Part shown: positions 37,829 through 46,448 of the stretch, piece after piece | Position numbering within the stretch: position 1 is the stretch's first letter | Layout: every line of letters begins with the position of its first letter | Assembly: GCF_038005985.1 (NCBI RefSeq) | Contig: NZ_JBBOUI010000001.1 | Location: 701,501 to 765,500, forward strand | Origin: Solibacillus sp. FSL R7-0682 | Lineage (GTDB): Bacteria > Bacillota > Bacilli > Bacillales_A > Planococcaceae | DNA: 64,000 nucleotides | Direction of reading: 5' to 3' | The notes under the pieces: model-generated | What the model saw: the letters and a program-made list of their open reading frames with translations, nothing else | What the model was told of the DNA's origin: nothing | The model's database searches: none | Position numbers and translations under genes: made by a program

Positions 37829-37863
37829 ATAATTGGCGTCAAGTTATTGACGCCAATTATAAT
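37829..37863 (+). promoter_or_regulatory. Palindromic promoter/operator of the RM operon with two GACGC sites
   Basis: A perfect 14-bp inverted repeat (ATAATTGGCGTCAA, 4-bp loop, its complement at 37847-37860) overlaps a -10 TATAAT (37858-37863), with TTGGCG (37833-37838) as possible -35 at 19 bp. Each arm contains GACGC, one on each strand (849-853 plus, 840-836 minus in the last three digits). GACGC is the known LlaJI target, and in that system promoter methylation controls expression. Confidence 0.7.
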
Positions 37864-37925
37864 GATATAGTATTATTAATATAAATATAAGCTATTATGT
37901 ATGTGCGTAAAAGAAGGATGATACT

Positions 37926-39335
37926 ATGAACTTAAATTTAGATAGATATAGAATTTGGTTGACTAACAATAAGAATTATTCTAAAGCCACTATAAGCAAT
38001 ACAGTCTCGAGGATGAAAAGGGCAGATAAAATCCTGCCTTGGTTTAATGATATTGTTTATCAGTTTAAATTGGAACAAGAACCGGCATATCAAGAGCTTT
38101 CTTGTTCTGTACGATCACAGATAAAAAAGGCTGTGAAGCTTTATTTCGAATTTATAGAACAAGATTCCGTTATGTTATCAGTAACCCATAAAAAGAATAA
38201 TAAATTAAAAGTATTATCATTATTTTCTAATATTGGTGTAGCGGAAGCATATTTTAAAGACATGGACATAGAGGTTCCCGTTGCCAATGAACTTATAGAA
38301 CGAAGGGCTGAACTATATTCACAAATATATCCTGATACTCACATGATTTGTGGGGATATAACTCATAAAAATGTCTTCGATGATATAGTGAAAGAAAGTA
38401 TAAAAACTGGTGTAAATATCATAATGGCGACACCTCCATGTCAAGGTATGAGTACCGCTGGACCGCAAGAAGATGATGATGAGCGAAACAAGCTTATAAT
38501 TCCTGTGATTGAGGCTGTTAAAGAGATTAAACCCAAATATGTGTTCTTAGAAAATGTCCCCATGTTTTTAAATACCTCTATAGAAGTAAATGGAGAGCAA
38601 GTTTTAATTCCTAATTTACTAAAAAAAGAGTTAGAATCTGAATACAAGATTTCCCAATATATTATCGACACAAAAGATTACTCTGTTCCACAGACACGAG
38701 AACGAGCAATCTTTTTAATGACGCGTAGAACTGAAAACCTAAAAGAGTGGAAGCTCCCAAATAAGGATTCGAAAATTTTGACTATGCAAGATGCAATTGG
38801 GAATTTACCGAAATTAGATCCCTATATAAAGGACATCTCAGAAGAGGAATTGTTAGAAATCTTTCCTCATTTTTATGAGCGCCAGGAAATTGCCGCTAAT
38901 ATTTCAAAATGGCATATTCCTCCCCATCATATAAAGAGGCAGGTTGTAGCGATGCAACATACTCCTACTGGATGTACCGCATTTGATAATAAGGTATTTT
39001 ACCCTAAAAAGGCTAATGGGGAAGCTGTAAAGGGTTTTCGTAACACGTACAAAAGACAAAATTGGAACACCGCTGCTTATACCATAACCATGGATAACCG
39101 AAAAATTTCATCACAAAACAATGTTCATCCAGGAAAGATAGAATATGTAGATGATAATGGCGAGGAAATCTATTCTGATGCAAGGGTTTTGACACTATAT
39201 GAATTAATGATTGTCATGAGTTTGCCAGAAAGTTGGCCAATACCTGAAAACACATCGGAAGCCTTTTTGCGGAGAATTATTGGCGAAGGAATACCACCAC
39301 TATTTGTAAAAAAAGTATTCGATAATATAGACTAG
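37926..39335 (+). CDS. DNA (cytosine-5) methyltransferase 1 of LlaJI-like RM system
   Basis: 469 residues. Residues 1-95 form an extra helical domain (YRIWLTNNKNYSKATISNTV) absent from the second enzyme and possibly DNA-binding. The catalytic part has a variant motif I (LSLFSNIGVAEAYF instead of the FxGxG form), the Cys nucleophile in TPPCQGMS (about 168-175), LENVPMF (motif VI) and the QTRERAIFLM motif VIII. It transfers a methyl group from S-adenosylmethionine to C5 of cytosine. Two such enzymes are expected for an asymmetric target, one per strand. The ATG follows AGAAGGATG. First gene of a four-gene operon; the helical N terminus is a candidate for operator binding. Confidence 0.88.
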   Translation: MNLNLDRYRIWLTNNKNYSKATISNTVSRMKRADKILPWFNDIVYQFKLEQEPAYQELSCSVRSQIKKAVKLYFEFIEQDSVMLSVTHKKNNKLKVLSLFSNIGVAEAYFKDMDIEVPVANELIERRAELYSQIYPDTHMICGDITHKNVFDDIVKESIKTGVNIIMATPPCQGMSTAGPQEDDDERNKLIIPVIEAVKEIKPKYVFLENVPMFLNTSIEVNGEQVLIPNLLKKELESEYKISQYIIDTKDYSVPQTRERAIFLMTRRTENLKEWKLPNKDSKILTMQDAIGNLPKLDPYIKDISEEELLEIFPHFYERQEIAANISKWHIPPHHIKRQVVAMQHTPTGCTAFDNKVFYPKKANGEAVKGFRNTYKRQNWNTAAYTITMDNRKISSQNNVHPGKIEYVDDNGEEIYSDARVLTLYELMIVMSLPESWPIPENTSEAFLRRIIGEGIPPLFVKKVFDNID

Positions 39336-39347
39336 GAGAATTAAGAG

Positions 39348-40487
39348 ATGGGAAAGTTAAATGGTATTTCACTGTTTTCCAATGTTGGAATTGCAGAAGC
39401 TTATATGAATGAACTTGATATTGAAATAAAAATTGCTAATGAGATAGATCAAGATAGAGCTAGATTCTATCAAAATGTATATAAAGATACACATATGATT
39501 TGTGGTGACATTACGGACGATAACATCCGGAGTTCTCTTGTTGAAGAAGCTATTGAAAGAAATGTGGACTTCTTAATAGCCACACCACCATGTCAAGGAA
39601 TGAGTGAGGCTGGATTAAGATTAGAATTCGATCCACGTAATCAGCTTATTTCGTATGCAATTGATGTAATCAAAAGGGTTAAACCCAAGTTTGTATTATT
39701 AGAAAATGTTCCTAAACAATTGACTACTCGTATTAAATACGGCGATGAAATTATTTTGATTCCTGAATATATAAAAAGGGAACTTGGCGACAGTTATCGG
39801 TTTAATAAGAACCCTCTTGTTATGGCAAAGGATTATGGTGTACCTCAATTAAGAGAAAGGAATATATTCTTGCTTGTCAGAAACGACTTGCCATATACTT
39901 GGGAGTTTCCAGAAAAACAGCAAGAAATTACTCTTTATGAAGCTATCGGAGATTTACCGTCTCTTGATCCTAAGCTACGAGATGGAATGGAACTTACTTT
40001 GCAGAAGTTTCCAGATTATGAGAAGAAGCGTAAAGAAGGTCTTGAGGTATCAAAATGGCATTATCCTCCAACTCATTCTTGGAAACAAGTGCAATGGATG
40101 ATGCATACACCTACAGGAAAATCAGCTATATACAATGAAGTTTATTATCCTCAAAAGGCAGATGGCATTCCTGTTAAAGCCCACCATAATCATTATCGTA
40201 GATTGAAATGGGATATGCCATGTAGAACTATCACACAGAATAATGGTGTTATCTCATCTTTAGCTTGCGTTCATCCAGGACGATTGTACAGGAGTGAATC
40301 AGGTGAGGAATTATACTCTGATGCCAGAGTCTTATCTATATATGAGTTGTTGATTGTTATGTCATTGCCACTTGATTGGCAAATTCCAGATTGGGCTAGT
40401 GAAACTTTTATTCGAAAAGCGATTGGTGAGGGTATACCTTCAAAATTAATCAAAGAAATCATGACTGCATTAATTCAGCAATTATAA
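39348..40487 (+). CDS. DNA (cytosine-5) methyltransferase 2 of LlaJI-like RM system
   Basis: 379 residues, clearly paralogous to the first: SLFSNVGIAEAYMNELDIEI, TPPCQGMSEAG with the catalytic Cys near residue 81, VLLENVPKQL, PQLRERNIFLL, and a matching C terminus (DARVLSIYELLIVMSLPLDW). It lacks the N-terminal extension. The target recognition region differs, consistent with the partner strand of an asymmetric site. It starts 12 bp after methyltransferase 1, with CTAGGAG before the ATG. Confidence 0.88.
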   Translation: MGKLNGISLFSNVGIAEAYMNELDIEIKIANEIDQDRARFYQNVYKDTHMICGDITDDNIRSSLVEEAIERNVDFLIATPPCQGMSEAGLRLEFDPRNQLISYAIDVIKRVKPKFVLLENVPKQLTTRIKYGDEIILIPEYIKRELGDSYRFNKNPLVMAKDYGVPQLRERNIFLLVRNDLPYTWEFPEKQQEITLYEAIGDLPSLDPKLRDGMELTLQKFPDYEKKRKEGLEVSKWHYPPTHSWKQVQWMMHTPTGKSAIYNEVYYPQKADGIPVKAHHNHYRRLKWDMPCRTITQNNGVISSLACVHPGRLYRSESGEELYSDARVLSIYELLIVMSLPLDWQIPDWASETFIRKAIGEGIPSKLIKEIMTALIQQL

Positions 40488-40499
40488 GGAGGATATGGG

Positions 40500-42551
40500 A
40501 TGGGGAAGATAGTGATGCCCAAAAATAGTGCACTGTTGAACGAAATTGAATCTGTTTTGCACATATACTATGAAGCTAACGATTGGTTGACAAATACCTT
40601 ATATAAAGAACGTTTAAAGGAAATGATTGGCCCTGATCAATACCAATCTTCTTATACTAAAAAGGCACAGATTACATCTTACTTTGGCTTCACAGTTTGG
40701 GAAGATATTAATAACGCACAGTCAAGAAGAAGGATCACTGAATCCGGTAAAAAAATGTATGAAGCAATTACAGAAAAAAGTACTGATAAAATACAGGATG
40801 TATTAATGAATGCATTAGAAACTGTGAAGTTTGGTCGACACAACTATGGCTGTCCGGAAAGTGACTCTGATGTGGAACCCCCTGCACTGTATATTAGAGC
40901 TATTTTAGATTTGGGTTATTTGACATATAAAGAATTTGCATTTTTACTTTGGAAACTTGAAGATGTGGGTGGTAACTATACAGACACTTTGGATGAATTA
41001 AGACAACTAAGAAATCAAGGTCCTATAACATTGAGTGAAGAAGCTAATAAATATTCAGATTGTAAGCCAATTATGATACTGATGCGTTGGGGATTCTTGG
41101 ATGAAGACGATGACACATCGGGTGGTAAACATATAATTATTAAACCGGAAGTACTTCGCAAGTACGGGAATCGCCTGAAAAATTTAAAAATATACAATAT
41201 CGATATGGACGTTGCTGAACCTATTGTCGGCGATGACTTGTTTGTGCACCCAGTGGAAAGTATTTACAAGACAAGTATTAAATCAGATTTCCAACATAAT
41301 AGAATTATCTTTGGTGCCCCAGGAACAGGTAAAAGTTATGAACTAAATCGAGATAAGGATACCTTGCTTAAAAATGGTGGTGAGTATGAGCGTGTGACTT
41401 TCCATCCCGACTATTCGTATGCAAACTTTGTTGGAACTTACAAGCCTACGATGTTGGATCCTGTAAATGATCATATTGTAAGCGAAGATGAGAAGGGGGT
41501 TTTATCTATTCTATTGGATGATAAGACGGCCCAAGAAAAATATGACTTGCTATATGACAAGTTTAAAGAGGGTGATTTAACTCGCCTACCACTTTTACTG
41601 GGATTATATAATGATGACAAGTTTAAAACTAAGAAAAAAGATGGCTCTAATGCTAGTGGTGATAATAGCGTTGAACGAAATCATGGTCGAGCGATTAGGC
41701 CATATGTAAATCTGATATCAAATAAAAAGTCTGCTAGTGAAATTGTATATGAATATGTCCCTGGCCCATTTATGAGGACATATGTTAAAGCACTTAAAAA
41801 TGCTCAGACAGATAATCCTAAGCCATATTTATTAATTGTTGAAGAAATCAACAGAGCAAATGTTGCAGCCGTATTTGGTGATGTATTCCAGTTGTTAGAC
41901 CGTGATGACGATAATGTTAGTGAATATGCTATCCAAACATCTGAGGATATTAAAAAGTACCTTGCTAAGGAATTAGGTGGTAAGCCTCAAGAGTATTCTG
42001 AAATCAAAATTCCAAATAATATGTTTATATGGGCAACTATGAATAGTGCTGACCAAGGTGTATACCCTATGGATACTGCGTTCAAACGTAGATGGAATTT
42101 TGACTATCTTAGTATAAATCATAATGAGAATGACATTAAGGGGAACTTTGTTACTATGGGTAGCGAGGTCTATCTTCGTGAGATAGAATGGAATGAACTG
42201 CGTAAGGCAATCAATAATACACTTTCTTCTTATAAAATTAATGAGGATAAGCTATTAGGACCTTATTTCCTTTCAAGAAAAGTCGTAGTTCCAAGAGCGG
42301 GGAATAAAATTAACGCTGATATCTTTATTTCTGCCTTCAAGAGTAAAGTTCTAATGTATTTATTTGATGATGCTGCAAAACAGAAAAGAGCATCTTTATT
42401 TGATGGATGTAAGGACACAACGAAATATTCCTCCATTTGCGAAGAATTTGATAAGCGTGGTGTAGAAATTTTCTGTAAGGAGATTAGGGAGAAGTTTCCA
42501 AGGGCTACGGCTATAGCAGGAGTTGCTGAATCTGTAGAGGAGTATAAATAA
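40500..42551 (+). CDS. McrB-like AAA+ NTPase subunit of LlaJI-like restriction enzyme
   Basis: 683 residues. N-terminal region (about 1-265) of unknown fold, presumably DNA recognition, then a McrB-type AAA+ module: Walker A GAPGTGKS (about 272), Walker B LLIVEEINRANVAAVFGDVF (about 444) and the McrB-specific sensor ATMNSADQGVYPMDTAFKRR (about 511). It would use GTP or ATP to translocate on DNA and activate the nuclease partner. It begins 12 bp after the methyltransferase with AGGAGG 7 bases upstream, and its last base is shared with the next start. Confidence 0.88.
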   Translation: MGKIVMPKNSALLNEIESVLHIYYEANDWLTNTLYKERLKEMIGPDQYQSSYTKKAQITSYFGFTVWEDINNAQSRRRITESGKKMYEAITEKSTDKIQDVLMNALETVKFGRHNYGCPESDSDVEPPALYIRAILDLGYLTYKEFAFLLWKLEDVGGNYTDTLDELRQLRNQGPITLSEEANKYSDCKPIMILMRWGFLDEDDDTSGGKHIIIKPEVLRKYGNRLKNLKIYNIDMDVAEPIVGDDLFVHPVESIYKTSIKSDFQHNRIIFGAPGTGKSYELNRDKDTLLKNGGEYERVTFHPDYSYANFVGTYKPTMLDPVNDHIVSEDEKGVLSILLDDKTAQEKYDLLYDKFKEGDLTRLPLLLGLYNDDKFKTKKKDGSNASGDNSVERNHGRAIRPYVNLISNKKSASEIVYEYVPGPFMRTYVKALKNAQTDNPKPYLLIVEEINRANVAAVFGDVFQLLDRDDDNVSEYAIQTSEDIKKYLAKELGGKPQEYSEIKIPNNMFIWATMNSADQGVYPMDTAFKRRWNFDYLSINHNENDIKGNFVTMGSEVYLREIEWNELRKAINNTLSSYKINEDKLLGPYFLSRKVVVPRAGNKINADIFISAFKSKVLMYLFDDAAKQKRASLFDGCKDTTKYSSICEEFDKRGVEIFCKEIREKFPRATAIAGVAESVEEYK

Positions 42552-44008
42552 TGAAATCCAAGTTTGTACGTGAACAGAAACGATATACACAGGAAAACCT
42601 ACGAAACATTTTTGATTGTACAGCTGAAAAGACCGTTACTATCATAAAAAAACTGAAGGAATACGGTGTCTTGAAAGCTGTAAAAGCAACTGATGTGCAG
42701 AAGGATATGTCTGACCTAATCGATAAAGATATTGAAGTAATCGATGTTGAAGTTGGAGAAAAGGAGCTTCTTTATGTTTTTACATTTGTGGGTGTCATTA
42801 CGGTTTCAGATTGCATCTTAAAATGCTATCCGAAATATATAAGTAACGTTGCTCCTAAAACAGAATTAAAGCAAATCATAAAAGTTCTGGAAAGATATAA
42901 TTCCAAGGAACAAATTATTCGAATGTATAATGATAGCGAAGAAGGTAATTCATTTAACCTACTCTCAGTGATGATTTATCTATTAAATGACTACCATGAA
43001 AATGGCGCTTACACGAATACACAAGATATAATTGAAACTAATGGTTCGGGTGAAATACTGTGGGACAAGACGATAAATGAGACCTTTACTTATATCAGCA
43101 ATAATCGCCCATATTACATAGAAATGTTTACACAAAAACGTATTAATGATGATTTTGATTACTTTAAAAGGCTCCACGAATCAATTATCTCTATTTGTTC
43201 AAGAGAACTTCAAGATGCTGATTTATTGGATTTGTTTGACATACTACCGGTTGAAGTGTCTGATGAAGAACTAGATGATTTTGAAGAAATAGATTATATA
43301 CTTTACCGTATACAGAATGAATTGAATTTGCAGTTTAATACAAGAAAGCAGCTATTACTGAAGACGATATATGCCTATATTGCGCATAGTAGCGGTCTTG
43401 CAGATATTGATTGTTTCACTATGTTTGGTACAAACAGTTTTAATTTGGTATGGGAAAAAGTGTGTGCGGAAGTTCTGGACAATCAATTGCAGACCCCACT
43501 TGGCTCACTCCCTATTTCTTTAGCAGATGGATACAATCCTAGTGACTTGCTCATTTCACTAATAGATAAACCAAAGTGGAATGGCTATAAGCATGATGAT
43601 TCTGAGTTTCAAAAAATCGCTAAGGAAACCCTCGTTCCAGACCATGTGTCAATCACTAAGAGGAATAACTTATATCAGTTCATTATATTTGATGCCAAAT
43701 ATTATAATATTCAACTTGAGCAAGGAAAAAAACTACGAGGACAACCAGGAATTGGCGATATTACAAAGCAGTACCTCTATCAGTTGTCTTATAAAAAATT
43801 TGTTAATGACCACGGAATTCAAGATATTAAGAACTGTTTTTTGATGCCAACCGAACAACAAAATATTATTGTCAAGGGATATGTCAATATTGAAATGTTA
43901 GATGCTCTCGGGTTAGAGAACATACAAATACGACAATTACCTGCAGGAATGGTTTACTCACACTATTTAGCTAATGAAAAACTGGATATAGAGCTTCTTC
44001 ATTTATAA
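42551..44008 (+). CDS. LlaJI/McrC-like restriction endonuclease subunit
   Basis: 485 residues. Pattern of the LlaJI R2 family: winged-helix-like N terminus (YTQENLRNIFDCTAEKTVTI), helical middle (LLKTIYAYIAHSSGLADIDC, NLVWEKVCAEVLD) and a PD-(D/E)XK nuclease core in the last third with NLYQFIIFDAKYYNIQLEQG (D-x-K at about 380) and LRGQPGIGDITKQYLYQLSY. It cuts unmethylated target DNA together with the McrB-like partner. Start ATG overlaps the preceding stop (TAATGA). The whole four-gene set is intact, so the system is probably active. Confidence 0.85.
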   Translation: MKSKFVREQKRYTQENLRNIFDCTAEKTVTIIKKLKEYGVLKAVKATDVQKDMSDLIDKDIEVIDVEVGEKELLYVFTFVGVITVSDCILKCYPKYISNVAPKTELKQIIKVLERYNSKEQIIRMYNDSEEGNSFNLLSVMIYLLNDYHENGAYTNTQDIIETNGSGEILWDKTINETFTYISNNRPYYIEMFTQKRINDDFDYFKRLHESIISICSRELQDADLLDLFDILPVEVSDEELDDFEEIDYILYRIQNELNLQFNTRKQLLLKTIYAYIAHSSGLADIDCFTMFGTNSFNLVWEKVCAEVLDNQLQTPLGSLPISLADGYNPSDLLISLIDKPKWNGYKHDDSEFQKIAKETLVPDHVSITKRNNLYQFIIFDAKYYNIQLEQGKKLRGQPGIGDITKQYLYQLSYKKFVNDHGIQDIKNCFLMPTEQQNIIVKGYVNIEMLDALGLENIQIRQLPAGMVYSHYLANEKLDIELLHL

Positions 44009-44164
44009 AGGAAAAACACCCATCTTACTATTAGATGACGGTATCTGATTTAGATACTACAGACAACTGATCAAATATCTCATCCTACTTAAAATAAAAT
44101 TGATAAGGTTGAGAAGAGAAACAGAAAAAAAGCATCTGCACTTTATGTGTAGGTGCTTATAAAT

Positions 44165-44370
44165 GTGTGCCAGGTATGAAACTAGTTAGGAGGTGAAAGT
44201 CCACTTTGGGGATACATTCGACCCATTACTTAGGAAGCGTAAAATTAAGTCTTCTCAGCTCGACTAACAAAAATATAACACCCAGAGTTTATCAACCATA
44301 GGCTTACCTTACGAGTGGAAATCAAAATGTTGAGAAATGTTCAAATTGGGAATAGGATAGTTAGCTATAT
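44165..44370 (+). mobile_element. Fragment resembling the 5' part of a group II intron
   Basis: Starts GTGTGCCAGGTATGAA and continues AGGAGGTGAAAGTCC, both typical of the 5' end and domain I of bacterial group II introns. Further bulge and stem-like sequence (TCTTCTCAGCTCGACTAAC) follows. No reverse transcriptase, domain V or 3' end is seen, so it is at best a remnant. Before it, from 44009, there is a short stretch after the RM operon with no gene. Confidence 0.4.
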
Positions 44371-44384
44371 AAGGGGGATTAATA

Positions 44385-44615
44385 GTGAGTCAATATAATG
44401 AACTTAAGAAGCTAATCGAAGAGCAACAAAAGGAAATCGATAAGTTATAAGCAGATAAGGCAGATGCCAAAGGAGATAATGTTGCTTCTTCACATCAAGA
44501 TGCATGGAAGTGGGCAAAAGAAAAGGGCTTATTTGATGGGAGTAATCCAGTAGGTGCATTTACTCGTCAACAAGCAGCTACTGTTTTTCAGCGATTCATT
44601 TTTCTAAAGTGCTGA
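44385..44615 (+). pseudogene. Short gene with in-frame stop, SLH-like tail
   Basis: GTG start with AAGGGGG upstream reads MSQYNELKKLIEEQQKEIDK, then TAA at 44448-44450, and the same frame continues QDAWKWAKEKGLFDGSNPVG and FTRQQAATVFQRF to TGA at 44613. The second part is like the S-layer-homology-type module found at the end of some phage and cell-wall proteins. With the stop it cannot make the full 76-residue product. Confidence 0.55.
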
Positions 44616-44680
44616 TTGGGACAAGATAAGTAGTTTGAGGAACGCTTTACCTCGAACTGTATTAATCCTTAGAATAAAAA

Positions 44681-44795
44681 AGTAATCACCCCTAGCTATG
44701 ACCGGCTGACTGAGTGATTACTTTACACAATATAATGCTTGCCGCTCTTCATACGGGTGATTAGAAGGTGTAGGTGTTACAGCACCTGCGCCTTC
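44681..44795. other. Two hairpins in the gap 44616-44979
   Basis: AGTAATCAC (44681) pairs with GTGATTACT (44714), and GAAGGTGTAGGTG (44764) with CACCTGCGCCTTC (44783) followed by TCTTT. The first, with CCCCTAG inside, resembles the hairpin at the end of small holin-like type I toxin loci, but no toxin frame is open here. The rest of the gap is gene-free and AT-rich. Confidence 0.45.
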
Positions 44796-44979
44796 TCTTT
44801 ATCTTATAATAAAGAATTACTGAAATCAACTGTTGGACTGAGTGCTAAATTGAAACTGGAACTGTTTATGATGTTACTACTCAAAAGTTATCTTAAAGAA
44901 TTTGTGGAGAGAATATTTGAGTAAAATTACATAATTTTGTAATATTAATATATTAATAATATAAAAGGTTGTGTTAATA

Positions 44980-45738
44980 GTGTTTGCAGGGTTCAATTTA
45001 TCATCTAATGAGAGTTTTAGTAGTTATCAAAGATTGGGAGAAGAAATCTATAATAAAAGTAAAATTGTGGTGCGAAATAGTTTAGATAAATATTTTGATA
45101 CTAATGGTAGTATAAATGGAACTAATTTACAAGAACACTGGTTCCCTCAAATAGATGCGGACATTTTTATTTCACACTCTCATAAAGATGAAAAAATGGC
45201 AAAAGGTTTAGCTGGCTGGCTTTACAGCAATTTCGGATTAACAGTATTTATAGATTCATGCGTTTGGGGGTATTCTTTAGATCTACAAAAAGAAATTGAT
45301 TATAATTTCTGTCGACTTGATGGGAAGGAATCAACATATAGTTACGAAAAGGTTATGTACTCGACCAGTCATGTGCATATGATGCTTTCAACTGCTCTTA
45401 CTAAGATGCTAGATAAAAGCGAGTGTGTTATTTTTCTCAATACTCCTAATTCACTTAATACAAAAGACACTATTAATAATACTGAGTCGCCTTGGATATA
45501 TCATGAAATTGCGATGACTAAATTAATAAATAAAAGGAAATTATCTGAGTACAGAAAAGGTATAATAAAAGAAGGTATGTTTAATGAAAATAGAGATTTG
45601 AACATTAAGTATGATATTGATTTAGACCATTTGGAAGACATAAATATTAATGATCTTAGTAATTGGGCTAAAATTAATCAAACTACGATTGCCGAATACC
45701 CTTTGGATATTTTATATCGAAATAAAAATATACTCTAG
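44980..45738 (+). CDS. TIR-domain protein, probable anti-phage effector or signal enzyme
   Basis: 252 residues. A 55-residue leader is followed by a TIR-like domain: IDADIFISHSHKDEKMAKGL (58-77), WLYSNFGLTVFIDSCVWGYS, and SPWIYHEIAMTKL, whose Glu176 matches the catalytic Glu of NAD-cleaving TIR enzymes. Bacterial TIR proteins degrade NAD or make cyclic ADP-ribose-type signals upon infection. The gene starts at a GTG with AAAAGG 10 bases upstream; an earlier GTG at 44971 has poor spacing. It is 13 bp from a small membrane-protein gene, the likely partner, at the cargo end of E2 after an RM system. Confidence 0.8.
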   Translation: MFAGFNLSSNESFSSYQRLGEEIYNKSKIVVRNSLDKYFDTNGSINGTNLQEHWFPQIDADIFISHSHKDEKMAKGLAGWLYSNFGLTVFIDSCVWGYSLDLQKEIDYNFCRLDGKESTYSYEKVMYSTSHVHMMLSTALTKMLDKSECVIFLNTPNSLNTKDTINNTESPWIYHEIAMTKLINKRKLSEYRKGIIKEGMFNENRDLNIKYDIDLDHLEDININDLSNWAKINQTTIAEYPLDILYRNKNIL

Positions 45739-45751
45739 TCGGAGGAGCATT

Positions 45752-46156
45752 ATGGAAGAAAATAAAATTCAATATCTTCAATTGATTCAAAATGTTATTA
45801 CGCGTATGGCATCAAATTCATTTATGTTAAAAGGTTGGACAGTCACTTTAGTAGTTGGTCTATTAGCGTTTGCTAATGTTTCAGAAATGGAATCAAAATA
45901 TATAATTCTAGCTTTAGTTCCAGCTATAATGTTTTGGGTATTGGATGGCTTTTTTATTTATCAAGAGAAATTATATAGAGATTTATATAACAATGCTATT
46001 AAGCTTAAAAACGATGAGATTGATTTTTCGTTAAATCCGATACCATTCAAAAAGCTAAATAAAAGAAGTTGGTTTAAAGGTATTTTCTCTAAAACACTTT
46101 GGATATTTTATTTGCCCATTATTGTAGTTATTATTTGTGCTTTAATATTATTCTAG
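45752..46156 (+). CDS. Small three-helix membrane protein paired with TIR protein
   Basis: 134 residues with three hydrophobic segments at about 27-42, 50-69 and 115-134, separated by a charged loop of about 45 residues that would lie on one face of the membrane. The motif TRMASNSFMLKGWTVTLVVG near the N terminus looks conserved in type, and I have an impression of similar proteins beside TIR genes, but cannot verify it here. The layout recalls SLATT-type effector proteins, which are thought to form pores or sense signals. GGAGGAG precedes the ATG at 45752, 13 bp after the TIR stop. Confidence 0.7.
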   Translation: MEENKIQYLQLIQNVITRMASNSFMLKGWTVTLVVGLLAFANVSEMESKYIILALVPAIMFWVLDGFFIYQEKLYRDLYNNAIKLKNDEIDFSLNPIPFKKLNKRSWFKGIFSKTLWIFYLPIIVVIICALILF

Positions 46157-46208
46157 ATAATAAAAATACGGCTTTGTTTAGGTCCTTGCCTCCGAATAGT
46201 GTTTTTTT

Positions 46209-46232
46209 AAACCGATGTTAAAACCGATGTTA
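46209..46232 (+). repeat. Arm-type integrase site, right end of E2
   Basis: Same tandem ACCGATG pair as at 31658-31681 with one base changed. Confidence 0.65.
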
Positions 46233-46296
46233 GTAATTTGTAAAATACCTAAAAAAGCTGTGTAGACACTGACATCAAGCCATTATTGGAAAAAGC

Positions 46297-46320
46297 GGGT
46301 TCGACTCCCACCGTCTCCAT
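46297..46320 (+). repeat. attR of E2 / attL of E3: third ssrA 3' end fragment
   Basis: 24 bp starting GGGTTCGACTCCCACC, identical to 31539-31562. It is shorter than the E1 copies because the bases before it differ. Confidence 0.88.
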
Positions 46321-46352
46321 TCATGAATTTTCTAGAGTTGTCTAGAGTTGTC

Positions 46353-46390
46353 AAAACCCTTGTAAATCAAGGGTTTTTTCTTTTTTTGTT
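46353..46390. terminator. Terminator next to the third att site
   Basis: AAAACCCTTG pairs with CAAGGGTTTT, followed by TTCTTTTTTT, near-identical to the one at 31594. Confidence 0.75.
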
Positions 46391-46448
46391 GTATTGAGTT
46401 TTCTGGGATTTTTTTCTGAATCTGGCTAAAAATCTGGCTACTTTTTGG

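Larger units (their letters stand above)
31563..46320. mobile_element. Island E2: integrated element with Rep and defence cargo, 14.8 kb
   Basis: Flanked by 24-bp direct repeats of the ssrA end. The left part carries mobility functions: integrase (minus strand), excisionase-like protein, two HTH regulators and a rolling-circle-type Rep. The right part is cargo: a repressor, a LlaJI-like RM operon, a group II intron-like fragment, a broken gene and a TIR/membrane-protein pair. Matching arm-type repeats lie near both ends (31658 and 46209). No conjugation genes are present, so transfer would need a helper. Confidence 0.85.

Noticed and set aside
44681-44722. End of a holin-like type I toxin gene
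   Set aside because: The hairpin is reminiscent, but the frame upstream is closed by a stop just before it and no toxin body is visible.
44980-46156. Naming the TIR pair Thoeris
   Set aside because: Thoeris needs ThsA with a SIR2 or other NAD-related sensor domain; the partner here is only a small membrane protein.
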